A DNA stretch of 60,344 nucleotides from Pseudomonadota bacterium. Lineage in GTDB: Bacteria > Pseudomonadota > Gammaproteobacteria > Competibacterales > Competibacteraceae. Below are positions 1 to 7,694 of the stretch, piece after piece. The notes below the pieces were generated by a model, which was not told the origin of the DNA, did no database searches, and was given only the letters and a program-made list of their open reading frames with translations. The stretch is taken from positions 1 to 60,344 of the forward strand of contig JAKLIY010000026.1 of assembly GCA_022709365.1 (NCBI GenBank), in the 5' to 3' direction. Made by a program: the position numbers and the translations under genes. How positions within the stretch are numbered: position 1 is the first letter of the stretch; every line of letters starts with the position of its first letter.

Positions 1-111
1 GCGCGAATTCCATCAGGGCACGAGGGCTGGCGATAGCGCCTTAACACGATGCCGGATATATGGCCGCAACTTTTCCTTTAGCCAAGCTGCGATTTCCTCT
101 TGCATCGCGGG

Positions 112-222
112 GCGGACCATATATGTCATATCAAGCCGGATCTGGTCTTGATTTACCGTAAGCCGGATGATGCCGTGTTACAGCTCGTCCGCCTCGGCTC
201 GCACAGCGAGCTGGGCCTGTGA
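112..222 (+). pseudogene. 3' remnant of a YafQ-family toxin gene
   Basis: The frame ending at the TGA at 220-222 encodes a tail with CHIKPDL, LIYRKPDD and LVRLGSHSEL. This is the conserved C-terminus of YafQ/RelE-type mRNA interferase toxins. An in-frame TAG at 79-81 and unrelated sequence upstream show that only about 35-45 C-terminal codons survive. No antitoxin is visible, although the window edge is close. The stop overlaps the GTG start of the next gene by four bases. It probably marks the border of an accessory segment. The family call rests on the tail motif alone. Confidence 0.6.
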
Positions 223-3014
223 GCGGCCACTCTCCGCTCAATATCCAGGATATGAATCCGCCAGCCGTCCTGTGGGACGTGGATTTCGACTTCTTCCTCG
301 ACAGCGAGCGCACCGTCCTGGAGGATCGGAATAAGGATTACTGGCTGCGACCGGAAATCCTGCTGGACGCCCACCGATCCGCGCCGCGCACGCCAGTGAT
401 GCACCACCGGGACTGCCTGCGCCTGTGGGATCAGGCCGCCCTGCGGGGCTGGGTCTGCGTTCACTTCGACGCGCATCCCGACCTGTTCGACGAGGCCGAT
501 CCGGGACTCGGCAACCTGCCGCTCGGTCGGCGCGGAGACTGCGTGACCGACGGCAACTATCTGCTCATTGCGCTGCGCGATGGCATCCTGGCGCGCGTGG
601 TGTGGGTGGCGCCGGACTGGCAAGCGGTGGAGGACTACCGGGCGCGGTTCGACCACAGCCATCCGGAACTGGCCGACCGGGTCGAGATGCTGCGCTACCG
701 GGACTTCCTGACTTCCGCGAGCGCCCAGTGGGTCCCACAGCGCATCGACGGCGCGTTTTCCCCCGGTTTTACGCCCTTGCCCAAGCTGGCGGAATTCGTC
801 GAATGCTTCGGCGCGGATGAAACCCTGGTGGACGCCATCGCGGCGGCCTGGCTGGCGGTGCATTTCCGGCGTCCGGCCGGGGATGTGCCGGAGTGGATGG
901 CGCATCGGACCATCTCCCTCGCGGAGAGCAACGCCGCGCTCTATCACGGCACGGCGGTGGGCGGCCTGGCCACGCTCACGCCCTCGGCGCGTGGACCCGT
1001 GTTCGCGTCGCCCTCGCCAGGCTTCGCGGCCTGCTTCGGCCTCGGCCTCGACGACCAGCAAGGCTGGGTCCACGGGGTCGATTATTTGACGGCCCCGCGC
1101 CCGTTCGTCTACCTGCTGGTTCCCGCCGACCGCGCCGAATGCCTGGAACAGCCGCTCTACCTGTACCACATCACGCGGGATCGCGACCCGTTCCAGCCCG
1201 CTGGAGCAGTGGCCGGCTTCGAGTACGCCGCGCCGGGTCCGGTGGCGGTGGACGGCTGCCGGCGCTTCGAGCGCGCATCCGAGGCTCTCGCCAAGTACGG
1301 GGTGCGGGTCTACGTCGGCGCTGTACCGCGCATTCACGATGCCGGCCTGCTGGAGTTGGCCACCCGGCACCGTGGCGCGGTGGAAGCCCATTTCGAGATG
1401 CGCCTGCCCGACATCCTAGCGTTGCCGTTCTTCGCCCCCCTGCTGCACCTGTTTTTCGTGGCGCGTGGCGTGCTGGTTCCCGGAGCCTCCTCCTCGACCC
1501 ACGCCGCCGCCTGGCTGCGCTGGCTGGAACGCGACCTGGCTCCCCGCGCGTACCCGTACTCGCAACAGCCGGCCAGCGGCTACCACGGGTTCGAACACAG
1601 CGTCTTCGTGGCGCGGGCCGCCGCGCTGCTGGCGCTGAAGCTGGATCGTAACCCGCTGCCCGCCATGATTGCCGGTTTGCTGCACGACGCGGGCCGGCGC
1701 GACGATGCGGTGGGTCCCGAGCACGCGGTTCTCGGGGCCAAGATCGCCGCCCTGGTGCTGGAACCGTGGCTGGGACACTGGCTCGACGCGCCGGTCCGGG
1801 CTGCGGTAGTGGAAGCCATCCGGCATCACGCCGAGGAAAGGCAGGCGGCGGGAGAAATCGCCGCCTGCCTGCGGGACGCGGATCGGTTGCGGCTGGCCTG
1901 GGAACGCGGGTTCGATCCGCGCTTTTTCACGACCCCCGCCGGCGCCGAGTACGCCCGGCGTTCCCCCCACTATTTCGCCAACCAACTGGCGAACCTGGCC
2001 GCTGACGAGTTCCTGGAACTGAAGTTCGAGATCACCGACCAGTGCAACCTGGCCTGCGCGTTTTGTCACCAGGATTTCGGTCGCGCCGCCGGCCATCAGG
2101 TGCTGGATCGAACCACCTACCACCGCTTCCTGACTCAGGCCCGCGAAGAAGGTATCGACACCATCCGGCTGACCGGCGGCGAGCCGACGCTGCTGAAATC
2201 CATCACCAGGTACCTGGAGCAGGCCAAGGACTTGGGGTTCCACGTGACCGTCAACAGCAACGGCACGGCCTTGACCGCACCCCGCCTCGCGGCGTTGCGG
2301 GGACTGGTGGACTGTTTCAAGATTTCGTTGCCGGCCGCCGACGAGCCGACGATGACCCACGTCACGGGGAGTCGTAGCGCCTGGCGGCGCAAGTGGGAAG
2401 CGGTTGGCTACCTGGCGGGTTACGGCTACTCGGTAGAGATCCTGACGGTGATGACCCGCGAGAACATTCAGCGCTTCGCCGATTTTGTCGAGCTGCTCGA
2501 ACCCTTGGGCTTCGCACGCTGGGTACCGTTGCGCGCCGAACCGCAGGCGGGAAACGAACGCCCGGTATCTCGCGCCGACCTGGCGGCGCTGGCGCGCTGC
2601 TTGGCGGCGACCCGCCGGTGGGAGCGGTGGGAAGATCTGATGCTCGGGCTGGGCGTACCCTTCTGCGCGCTGGACGATCCGTGGGAGGCCGCCACCCTGT
2701 TCGCGGGGGGACGGGGTTGCGGCCCGGTGCAGAGTTTGACGGTGACCCCCGCGGGCGAGGTCGTGCGCTGCTATTCGCGCCGGGCGGCGGTCGATGTCCG
2801 CCACGGACTCCGCGAAGCCAGCCGCGCGCTGGTCGAGCAGGACTTCGCTGAACTACCCGCCATCTGCCAGGACTGCGGTTTCGGGTTCGCCTGTCGCGGT
2901 GGTTGCCGCTGCGGCTGGGCCTTGGAGGAGACGCCGTTCGGTCCACTGGATTATCTGGCCAACCCGGCGGGCTTGCCCGAGCGCCTGGCGCGGGCGCTGG
3001 GCGTCGGGCGTTGA
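219..3014 (+). CDS. UPF0489 - ART-like - HD - radical SAM/SPASM fusion protein
   Basis: This 931-residue protein has four visible modules. Residues 1-215 resemble UPF0489, an arginase-like fold family, with DVDFDFF (20-26) and HFDAHPD (82-88). Residues 240-370 resemble ADP-ribosyltransferase-like domains (LYHGT at 241-245, VFASP near 261). Residues 440-570 are an HD metal phosphohydrolase-like domain (H460, H489-D490, HH at 536-537, D553/D555). Residues 598-900 are a radical SAM core with C609, C613 and C616, LTGGEP at 651-656, and a SPASM-like set of Cys (834, 851, 883, 886, 892, 896, 898) for auxiliary clusters. The start is GTG 219; ATG 252, with AGGA just upstream, is the alternative. It is the first gene of a tight operon with two more radical SAM genes. 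The substrate is unknown and the combined role is inference. Confidence 0.8.
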   Translation: MSGHSPLNIQDMNPPAVLWDVDFDFFLDSERTVLEDRNKDYWLRPEILLDAHRSAPRTPVMHHRDCLRLWDQAALRGWVCVHFDAHPDLFDEADPGLGNLPLGRRGDCVTDGNYLLIALRDGILARVVWVAPDWQAVEDYRARFDHSHPELADRVEMLRYRDFLTSASAQWVPQRIDGAFSPGFTPLPKLAEFVECFGADETLVDAIAAAWLAVHFRRPAGDVPEWMAHRTISLAESNAALYHGTAVGGLATLTPSARGPVFASPSPGFAACFGLGLDDQQGWVHGVDYLTAPRPFVYLLVPADRAECLEQPLYLYHITRDRDPFQPAGAVAGFEYAAPGPVAVDGCRRFERASEALAKYGVRVYVGAVPRIHDAGLLELATRHRGAVEAHFEMRLPDILALPFFAPLLHLFFVARGVLVPGASSSTHAAAWLRWLERDLAPRAYPYSQQPASGYHGFEHSVFVARAAALLALKLDRNPLPAMIAGLLHDAGRRDDAVGPEHAVLGAKIAALVLEPWLGHWLDAPVRAAVVEAIRHHAEERQAAGEIAACLRDADRLRLAWERGFDPRFFTTPAGAEYARRSPHYFANQLANLAADEFLELKFEITDQCNLACAFCHQDFGRAAGHQVLDRTTYHRFLTQAREEGIDTIRLTGGEPTLLKSITRYLEQAKDLGFHVTVNSNGTALTAPRLAALRGLVDCFKISLPAADEPTMTHVTGSRSAWRRKWEAVGYLAGYGYSVEILTVMTRENIQRFADFVELLEPLGFARWVPLRAEPQAGNERPVSRADLAALARCLAATRRWERWEDLMLGLGVPFCALDDPWEAATLFAGGRGCGPVQSLTVTPAGEVVRCYSRRAAVDVRHGLREASRALVEQDFAELPAICQDCGFGFACRGGCRCGWALEETPFGPLDYLANPAGLPERLARALGVGR

Positions 3015-3027
3015 AGGACGGCGGGTG

Positions 3028-4812
3028 ATGAAGTACGGGCGCGGCGAACCCCGGGTGCTGCTGCTGGCCATGCCATGGAACCGCTGGGATTACCCCTCCA
3101 TCCAGGTCGGGCTGCTCAAGGCTTACCTGCGCGCTCATGGCGTGGTGGCCCAAGCCCGCTATCCGTACCTCGACCTGGCGCGCCGGCTGGGTGCGGAGAC
3201 CTACAACCGGCTCGCCGACAAGCTGCCTCCCCTGCTGGCGGAGAGTTTCTTTACGGTGGGGATTCGCGGCGAAGACCCTCTCCCGGAAGCCTGGGTCGCG
3301 GAACTGGTCGCCACCGGGGAACTCGACGAGCCGCAGGTTCGCTCCATCGCCCGCGCCGTCCGCGCGTTCCTCGATGCGCTCCATGACGCCATCGCCTGGC
3401 GGGAGTGGGACGTGGTGGGCTTGACCTGCACGTTCAACCAGGTGTTCGCCTCCCTGGCGCTGGCCGAGCGCATCAAGCGGCATCATCCCACGGTTCGGAT
3501 CGTGTTCGGCGGCAGCAACCTGCACGGCCAGTTGGGACAGTCCGTTCTGGAGCATTTTCCCTGCATCGACTGCGTCATCTCCGGTCCGGGAGAGGAGGCG
3601 TTGCTGCGCTACGCGCGCGAGGAAGCGGCGGCGGAACGGGTGTTCCTCGATGGTTCGTGCGATCCGGCGGTAGCGCCCGTCGTGCCGGACTATGCAGAGT
3701 ATTTCGCCGGCTTGCCCGATGAATGGCGGCCCACGGCCAGCGTGGTGGCGGTCGCGTCGCGCGGCTGTCACTATGGGCGCTGCGTCTTTTGCGCGCAAAA
3801 CCTGGAACCCGGCTGCACCGTGTATCCAGCCGACTGGGTCAGCGCCTGCCTCGGCCAATTGCTGAGTCGCCATGGTCGGCGGCGCGTGGAATTTGCTGAT
3901 ACGGCTTTCCCGGCGAGCCTGCTGGACTCCGACCATGGAGAGGGGCTGGGCCGGGAAGCCGCCGGGATGTTCGCCGAGTTCACCGCCGGACTGAACGAAC
4001 GCCAGTTCGATCAAATCATGCATGCTGGTTTCGACGTCATGCAAGTGGGCATCGAGAGCTTTCACAGCGGGGTGCTGCGCCGCATGGGCAAGCCGGCGGA
4101 CCTGCTGACGAACGTGCAATGTTTGAAGCTGGCTTACGAGCGCGGCATCGAGGTGGGCTACAATCTGATCCTGGATTTCCCGTCCACCACCCCGGCCGAA
4201 CTGGAAGCGATGTTGGACCTCCTGCCATGGCTGTTCCACTTGCCGCCACCCACCGCCCTGGTGCCCTTCCAATTGCAATACCGCGCACCCATTCTCGCCC
4301 AGGCTGAAGCCTACGGGCTGACGGATATTCGGCCGTATCGCCACTATCGTTGGCTCGACGCCCGGTTCGAGGCTGGGGGACTGACGCCGTTCCACCTGGA
4401 GTTTCACAACCGCGCCCCGTTGCCGACCCGCCTGCTGGAGCAGGCGCACAGCCTGTGTGTCCGCTGGCACGAACGTTATGGCGGCGGCGACGCTTCGTTG
4501 CATGACCAGCCCAGCGAAAATGGCCGGGTGGTTATGGACCGGCGCCGCGATACTGAACAGAGGTTCGAGTTGAGCGGGCTGGCGATCTCAATATTGGACG
4601 GCGCCCAACGCCCGCGACTGGAACGCAAACTGCGTCTGGAATGGGGCCACGACCCCGCGTTCGACCGCACTCTCGATCAACTGGTTAAACTCGGTTTGGT
4701 GCTGCGCGACTCCGGCAAACTGCTGGCTTTACCTACGCGCCAACCGCCCCGCCGTCCCGTGCTGGATCCGCTCGAATCCTACTTTGCACCCGAAGAGGTG
4801 GCCGCGAGCTGA
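3028..4812 (+). CDS. B12-binding radical SAM protein, RiPP-maturation-1-like
   Basis: This 594-residue protein has an N-terminal cobalamin-binding-like region (about 9-195). It opens with LLLAMPWNRWDYPSIQVGLL, as in RiPP maturation radical SAM protein 1 enzymes, and contains a FGGSN segment near 160. A radical SAM core follows from about 238, with the family-like QVGIESF and GYNLILDFP strands. The cluster motif is C247-x4-C252-x2-C255, longer than CxxxCxxC but shorter than the spacing I recall for the RiPP family. Start ATG 3028 was chosen because the frame upstream overlaps the previous gene and AAGGA lies at 3014-3018. It starts 13 bases after the previous stop. Family members modify peptides, often by C-methylation, but no precursor peptide is seen here. 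The substrate is unknown. Confidence 0.75.
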   Translation: MKYGRGEPRVLLLAMPWNRWDYPSIQVGLLKAYLRAHGVVAQARYPYLDLARRLGAETYNRLADKLPPLLAESFFTVGIRGEDPLPEAWVAELVATGELDEPQVRSIARAVRAFLDALHDAIAWREWDVVGLTCTFNQVFASLALAERIKRHHPTVRIVFGGSNLHGQLGQSVLEHFPCIDCVISGPGEEALLRYAREEAAAERVFLDGSCDPAVAPVVPDYAEYFAGLPDEWRPTASVVAVASRGCHYGRCVFCAQNLEPGCTVYPADWVSACLGQLLSRHGRRRVEFADTAFPASLLDSDHGEGLGREAAGMFAEFTAGLNERQFDQIMHAGFDVMQVGIESFHSGVLRRMGKPADLLTNVQCLKLAYERGIEVGYNLILDFPSTTPAELEAMLDLLPWLFHLPPPTALVPFQLQYRAPILAQAEAYGLTDIRPYRHYRWLDARFEAGGLTPFHLEFHNRAPLPTRLLEQAHSLCVRWHERYGGGDASLHDQPSENGRVVMDRRRDTEQRFELSGLAISILDGAQRPRLERKLRLEWGHDPAFDRTLDQLVKLGLVLRDSGKLLALPTRQPPRRPVLDPLESYFAPEEVAAS

Positions 4813-4834
4813 CGCGGCATCAGGAGACACCGCC

Positions 4835-5815
4835 ATGCTCTGCGACATCAAGGTCGGTCTTTCCTGCAACAATGCGTGCGTGCACTGCATCATGGAACCG
4901 GTGAAAAAGGCCCAGCAGCGCTCCGGCAACGGGCTGGATGCCGACACGGCCAGCGTGAAGGGACTCATTGCGAGCGCGACGGAGCGCGGATTTTCCCACA
5001 TTACGCTCACCGGGGGCGAGGTGACGGTCCGCCCGGATTTCTCCGAGCTGGTGCTGTTTGCCTTGGCCCAGGGCTTGACCGTGGTGATCCAGACCAACGG
5101 CCGACAATTGGCTCGACCAAGCCGGCGCGCCTTCCTGAAACAGGTGACGGACCCCGACCGCGTCCAGTTTGTCATTGCCCTCCACGGCCCCGAGGAGGCC
5201 ATCCATGACGCGGTGACCCGTCGGCCTGGCAGTTTCCGCCAGACGATACGCGGTATCGAGTCATTGCGGGAGGACGGTTTCCGGGTATGCGGGAAACTGG
5301 TGATCTCCCGGATCAATCTATCCGGGATCGTGGCAACGCTCCGCTTGTTGAAATGCCTGGACGTGGACGAAGGTGTGGTGGCCTTCCCTCATGCCGAGGA
5401 TTTCCCCAGCCAGATTTTTCATCAGGTGGTGCCCCGCTACGACGCGGTGGCGGCAGTCATTCAGGCCATTCTGGCCGCCGACCCGGCAACCCTCCCCTTG
5501 GCGATCAGCTACGAGACCATTCCCTATTGCGTGGTGCGCGACGTCCGCTTCTGGCGCTCCAGTCTTGACCTGGTGTTTCTCCAGGAGCGGATGCGCGGGT
5601 CGCAAACGCTGATCGAGATGTTGATGACCGGGGATACTATCGACTGGAGCACCGCGCGCGGCCAGATTAAAACCAAGCCTGCCGCCTGCGGCGATTGCCT
5701 GCTCGACCCGCTTTGCGAAGGGCCGTGGCTGGAATATGTCACGCACTTTGGTGACGAGGAGTTCCAGCCGGTGACGGATCGCGTCTTGGTCAACCAGTTC
5801 ATTGAGGCGATTTAG
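4835..5815 (+). CDS. Radical SAM protein with C-terminal Cys cluster
   Basis: This 326-residue radical SAM enzyme has the canonical CxxxCxxC motif at C11, C15 and C18, almost at the N-terminus. LTGGEVT lies near residue 58 and IQTNGR near 86. A C-terminal C284-x2-C287-x5-C293 followed by GPWLEY and an acidic FGDEEF tail suggests a SPASM/twitch-type auxiliary cluster. Start ATG 4835 is supported by AGGAGA about 8 bases upstream; longer in-frame starts overlap the previous gene. The gene is 22 bases after its neighbour and ends just before the aldo/keto reductase start, so the four genes are probably co-transcribed. It may be a partner of the two upstream radical SAM proteins in one modification pathway (inference). 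Confidence 0.8.
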   Translation: MLCDIKVGLSCNNACVHCIMEPVKKAQQRSGNGLDADTASVKGLIASATERGFSHITLTGGEVTVRPDFSELVLFALAQGLTVVIQTNGRQLARPSRRAFLKQVTDPDRVQFVIALHGPEEAIHDAVTRRPGSFRQTIRGIESLREDGFRVCGKLVISRINLSGIVATLRLLKCLDVDEGVVAFPHAEDFPSQIFHQVVPRYDAVAAVIQAILAADPATLPLAISYETIPYCVVRDVRFWRSSLDLVFLQERMRGSQTLIEMLMTGDTIDWSTARGQIKTKPAACGDCLLDPLCEGPWLEYVTHFGDEEFQPVTDRVLVNQFIEAI

Positions 5816-5816
5816 C

Positions 5817-7694
5817 GTGCCGACTCTCGGCGGTCGGTGTACGCCCGACGGGACGCGACGCTTCCGCGACCAGTTTCCCGGCCTGGCCAGCGACCATTTC
5901 ACTCAGGACGGTGAGCGCTGGCTGTCATCCGTGGGCCTGGGGACCTATTCAGCCAACGATAACCCCTCGCTGACGCTACAGCTTTCCGCGGCGGTCCAGT
6001 CCCTCGTAACGCGGGGTTGCAATGTCATCGATACGGCTCCCAACTATGCGGACGGCAACGCCGAGCAGGCGGTTGGTGAGGGGATCGCCGCGTTGCAGGC
6101 CGGTGGTCTGGCGCGTCGCAACGAGCTTTTTGTCACCACGAAGGCCGGTATCGTTCCACCGTCTTTGATCGGGCCGCTGGCGACGGGCGATATCAACGGT
6201 CTGGAGCATGTGACCGTGCTGACTGATGGACTCTGCTTCGATCCCGCTTATCTGCGCTGGCAGGTGGAGCGGTCGCGGCAACGGCTGGGACTGGAGACGG
6301 TGGATTGCCTGTTCCTGCACAACCTCGATGCGTTCCGCTTGGCCTGCGGACGCGAGGAATGCCGCCAGACCTTTGCCGCGTGCGTGGAAGTTCTCGAAGA
6401 ACTGGTGTTGCGGGGTTGGATCGATGCCTACGGCGTTTCGGCGTGGAGTGGATTCCGCCAGGCGAAGACCGCGCCCGATTATCTGGCCCTGGCCGATCTG
6501 TGCGCGATGGTGCGAGCCATTGCCGGGTCCGACGGGCATTTCCGCTTCATCCAGGCACCCATTGGGTTGTGGGCGCCGGAGGCCATCCTGTTACGCAACC
6601 AGACGACCACGGGAACCGAGGCTCCCATGTCCTTGCTGCGGGCCGCGTGCGACCTGGGCCTAACCGTCATCGCCAACGGTGCGCTGCTGCAAGGCGAACT
6701 GGTCGGCGCGCCCGCGCTCGACGAGGACCACGGTATCTCCGGCTTGACCGGCCCGCTTCAGGCGATCCAGTTCAGCCGCTCCATTCCCGGCGTGACCTCG
6801 GTGTTGGTGGGCATGACGCAACCCGCTCACTGGGCGCAGAATGCCAGCCTGTTTGCACTGCCCAAGGCGGATCTGCGGCATTTAGGACTTGTGCGGCGTT
6901 CGCCGACCACTCATCCGGCTGACCTTTGCCGGGCCGTTGTTGGGTCGCGATCTGGCAGCGCTGGGCGTGGTGGCTGGCGTAAGTTTGCGGAAAAATTAAG
7001 AAAACCGGAGGTATTAAAGCCTATGGAACTCTCATTCTGGCATGAACGCTGGGAACGAGCCGAGATCGGCTTTCACCAGCAGGAAATTAACGTTCATCTT
7101 CAACAGTTCTGGAACGCGCTGAACCTGCAGCCGGGTCAGCGGGTGTTCGTTCCCTTGTGTGGCAAAAGCCTCGATCTGCTCTGGCTGGCCGGAGAAGGTC
7201 ATCCGGTCACCGGGGTGGAAATCAGCCGGATTGCCGTTGAAGCATTCTTTCAGGAAAACCGGTTGCAGCCGCGCCGTTCGCGGGAAGGGGCGTTCGAGAT
7301 TTGGGAGCAGGATGAAATCCGGATTCTGCTCGGCGATTTCTTCGCGCTGGAGCCGCGTCATCTCGTGGATTGCGCTGGCATCTATGATCGCGCCTCGCTG
7401 ATTGCCTTGCCGCCGGCTCTGCGCGAGCGCTATGTCGGTCATCTCAATACCCTGCTGCCGCCCGGACTGCGGACGCTGCTGGTCACGCTGGAATACGATC
7501 AGACCGTCTTGCCAGGGCCGCCGTTCGCGGTTGATGAAGCGGAAGTGCGCCGGCTCTATGCCGCAACGCATGAGGTGGATGTGCTGACGGTGCGCGACGC
7601 CCTTGCCGAAGAATCCCGCTGGCGGGAACGGGGCCTGACCTGGCTGTTCGAGCGAGTTTACCGGCTGGCGCACCGGGCGGATGCCGGTGCATGA
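5817..7694 (+). CDS. Aldo/keto reductase; frame runs on into tpm
   Basis: The first roughly 360 codons encode an NAD(P)H-dependent aldo/keto reductase. The tetrad is visible as D72, Y77, K109 and H168, counting from GTG 5817. The reductase fold should end near 6890, after the SIPGVTSVLVGM segment. However, the frame has no stop until 7694 and continues through the thiopurine methyltransferase gene, which has its own ribosome binding site at 7006-7010. Either the two are fused or the reductase has lost its stop by a frameshift near 6880-7000. Start GTG 5817 follows the previous stop by one base and has GAGG about 10 bases upstream; TTG 5802 is an alternative. It is the fourth gene of the radical SAM operon and may reduce a carbonyl in that pathway (inference). 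Confidence 0.65.
   Translation: MPTLGGRCTPDGTRRFRDQFPGLASDHFTQDGERWLSSVGLGTYSANDNPSLTLQLSAAVQSLVTRGCNVIDTAPNYADGNAEQAVGEGIAALQAGGLARRNELFVTTKAGIVPPSLIGPLATGDINGLEHVTVLTDGLCFDPAYLRWQVERSRQRLGLETVDCLFLHNLDAFRLACGREECRQTFAACVEVLEELVLRGWIDAYGVSAWSGFRQAKTAPDYLALADLCAMVRAIAGSDGHFRFIQAPIGLWAPEAILLRNQTTTGTEAPMSLLRAACDLGLTVIANGALLQGELVGAPALDEDHGISGLTGPLQAIQFSRSIPGVTSVLVGMTQPAHWAQNASLFALPKADLRHLGLVRRSPTTHPADLCRAVVGSRSGSAGRGGWRKFAEKLRKPEVLKPMELSFWHERWERAEIGFHQQEINVHLQQFWNALNLQPGQRVFVPLCGKSLDLLWLAGEGHPVTGVEISRIAVEAFFQENRLQPRRSREGAFEIWEQDEIRILLGDFFALEPRHLVDCAGIYDRASLIALPPALRERYVGHLNTLLPPGLRTLLVTLEYDQTVLPGPPFAVDEAEVRRLYAATHEVDVLTVRDALAEESRWRERGLTWLFERVYRLAHRADAGA
7023..7694 (+). CDS. tpm: Thiopurine S-methyltransferase
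   Basis: This 223-residue protein begins MELSFWHERWERAEIGFHQ and carries FVPLCGKSLDLLWLA followed by VTGVEIS, the SAM-binding core of bacterial thiopurine methyltransferases. These enzymes methylate sulfur, and in many bacteria also selenium and tellurium compounds, in the cytosol. The length matches the family. Start ATG 7023 is preceded by GGAGG at 7006-7010, so independent translation is likely even though the upstream reductase frame reads through. Its stop overlaps the start of the MFS gene by four bases (ATGA), implying translational coupling with that transporter. Confidence 0.9.
   Translation: MELSFWHERWERAEIGFHQQEINVHLQQFWNALNLQPGQRVFVPLCGKSLDLLWLAGEGHPVTGVEISRIAVEAFFQENRLQPRRSREGAFEIWEQDEIRILLGDFFALEPRHLVDCAGIYDRASLIALPPALRERYVGHLNTLLPPGLRTLLVTLEYDQTVLPGPPFAVDEAEVRRLYAATHEVDVLTVRDALAEESRWRERGLTWLFERVYRLAHRADAGA

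Noticed and set aside
13..105. Short minus-strand frame starting MQEEIAAWLKEKLRPYI
   Set aside because: Only 30 codons, no ribosome binding site and no family match; it could be a fragment cut by the window edge but cannot be supported.
153..4503. Long minus-strand frames of 412, 462 and 713 codons opposite the radical SAM genes
   Set aside because: They are antisense shadows caused by high GC. They lack recognisable motifs, while the plus strand carries clear Cys clusters and domain signatures.
219..7022. Precursor peptide for the RiPP-like radical SAM enzymes
   Set aside because: Gaps of 1-22 bases leave no room, and the first 218 bases hold no plausible short peptide with a ribosome binding site.
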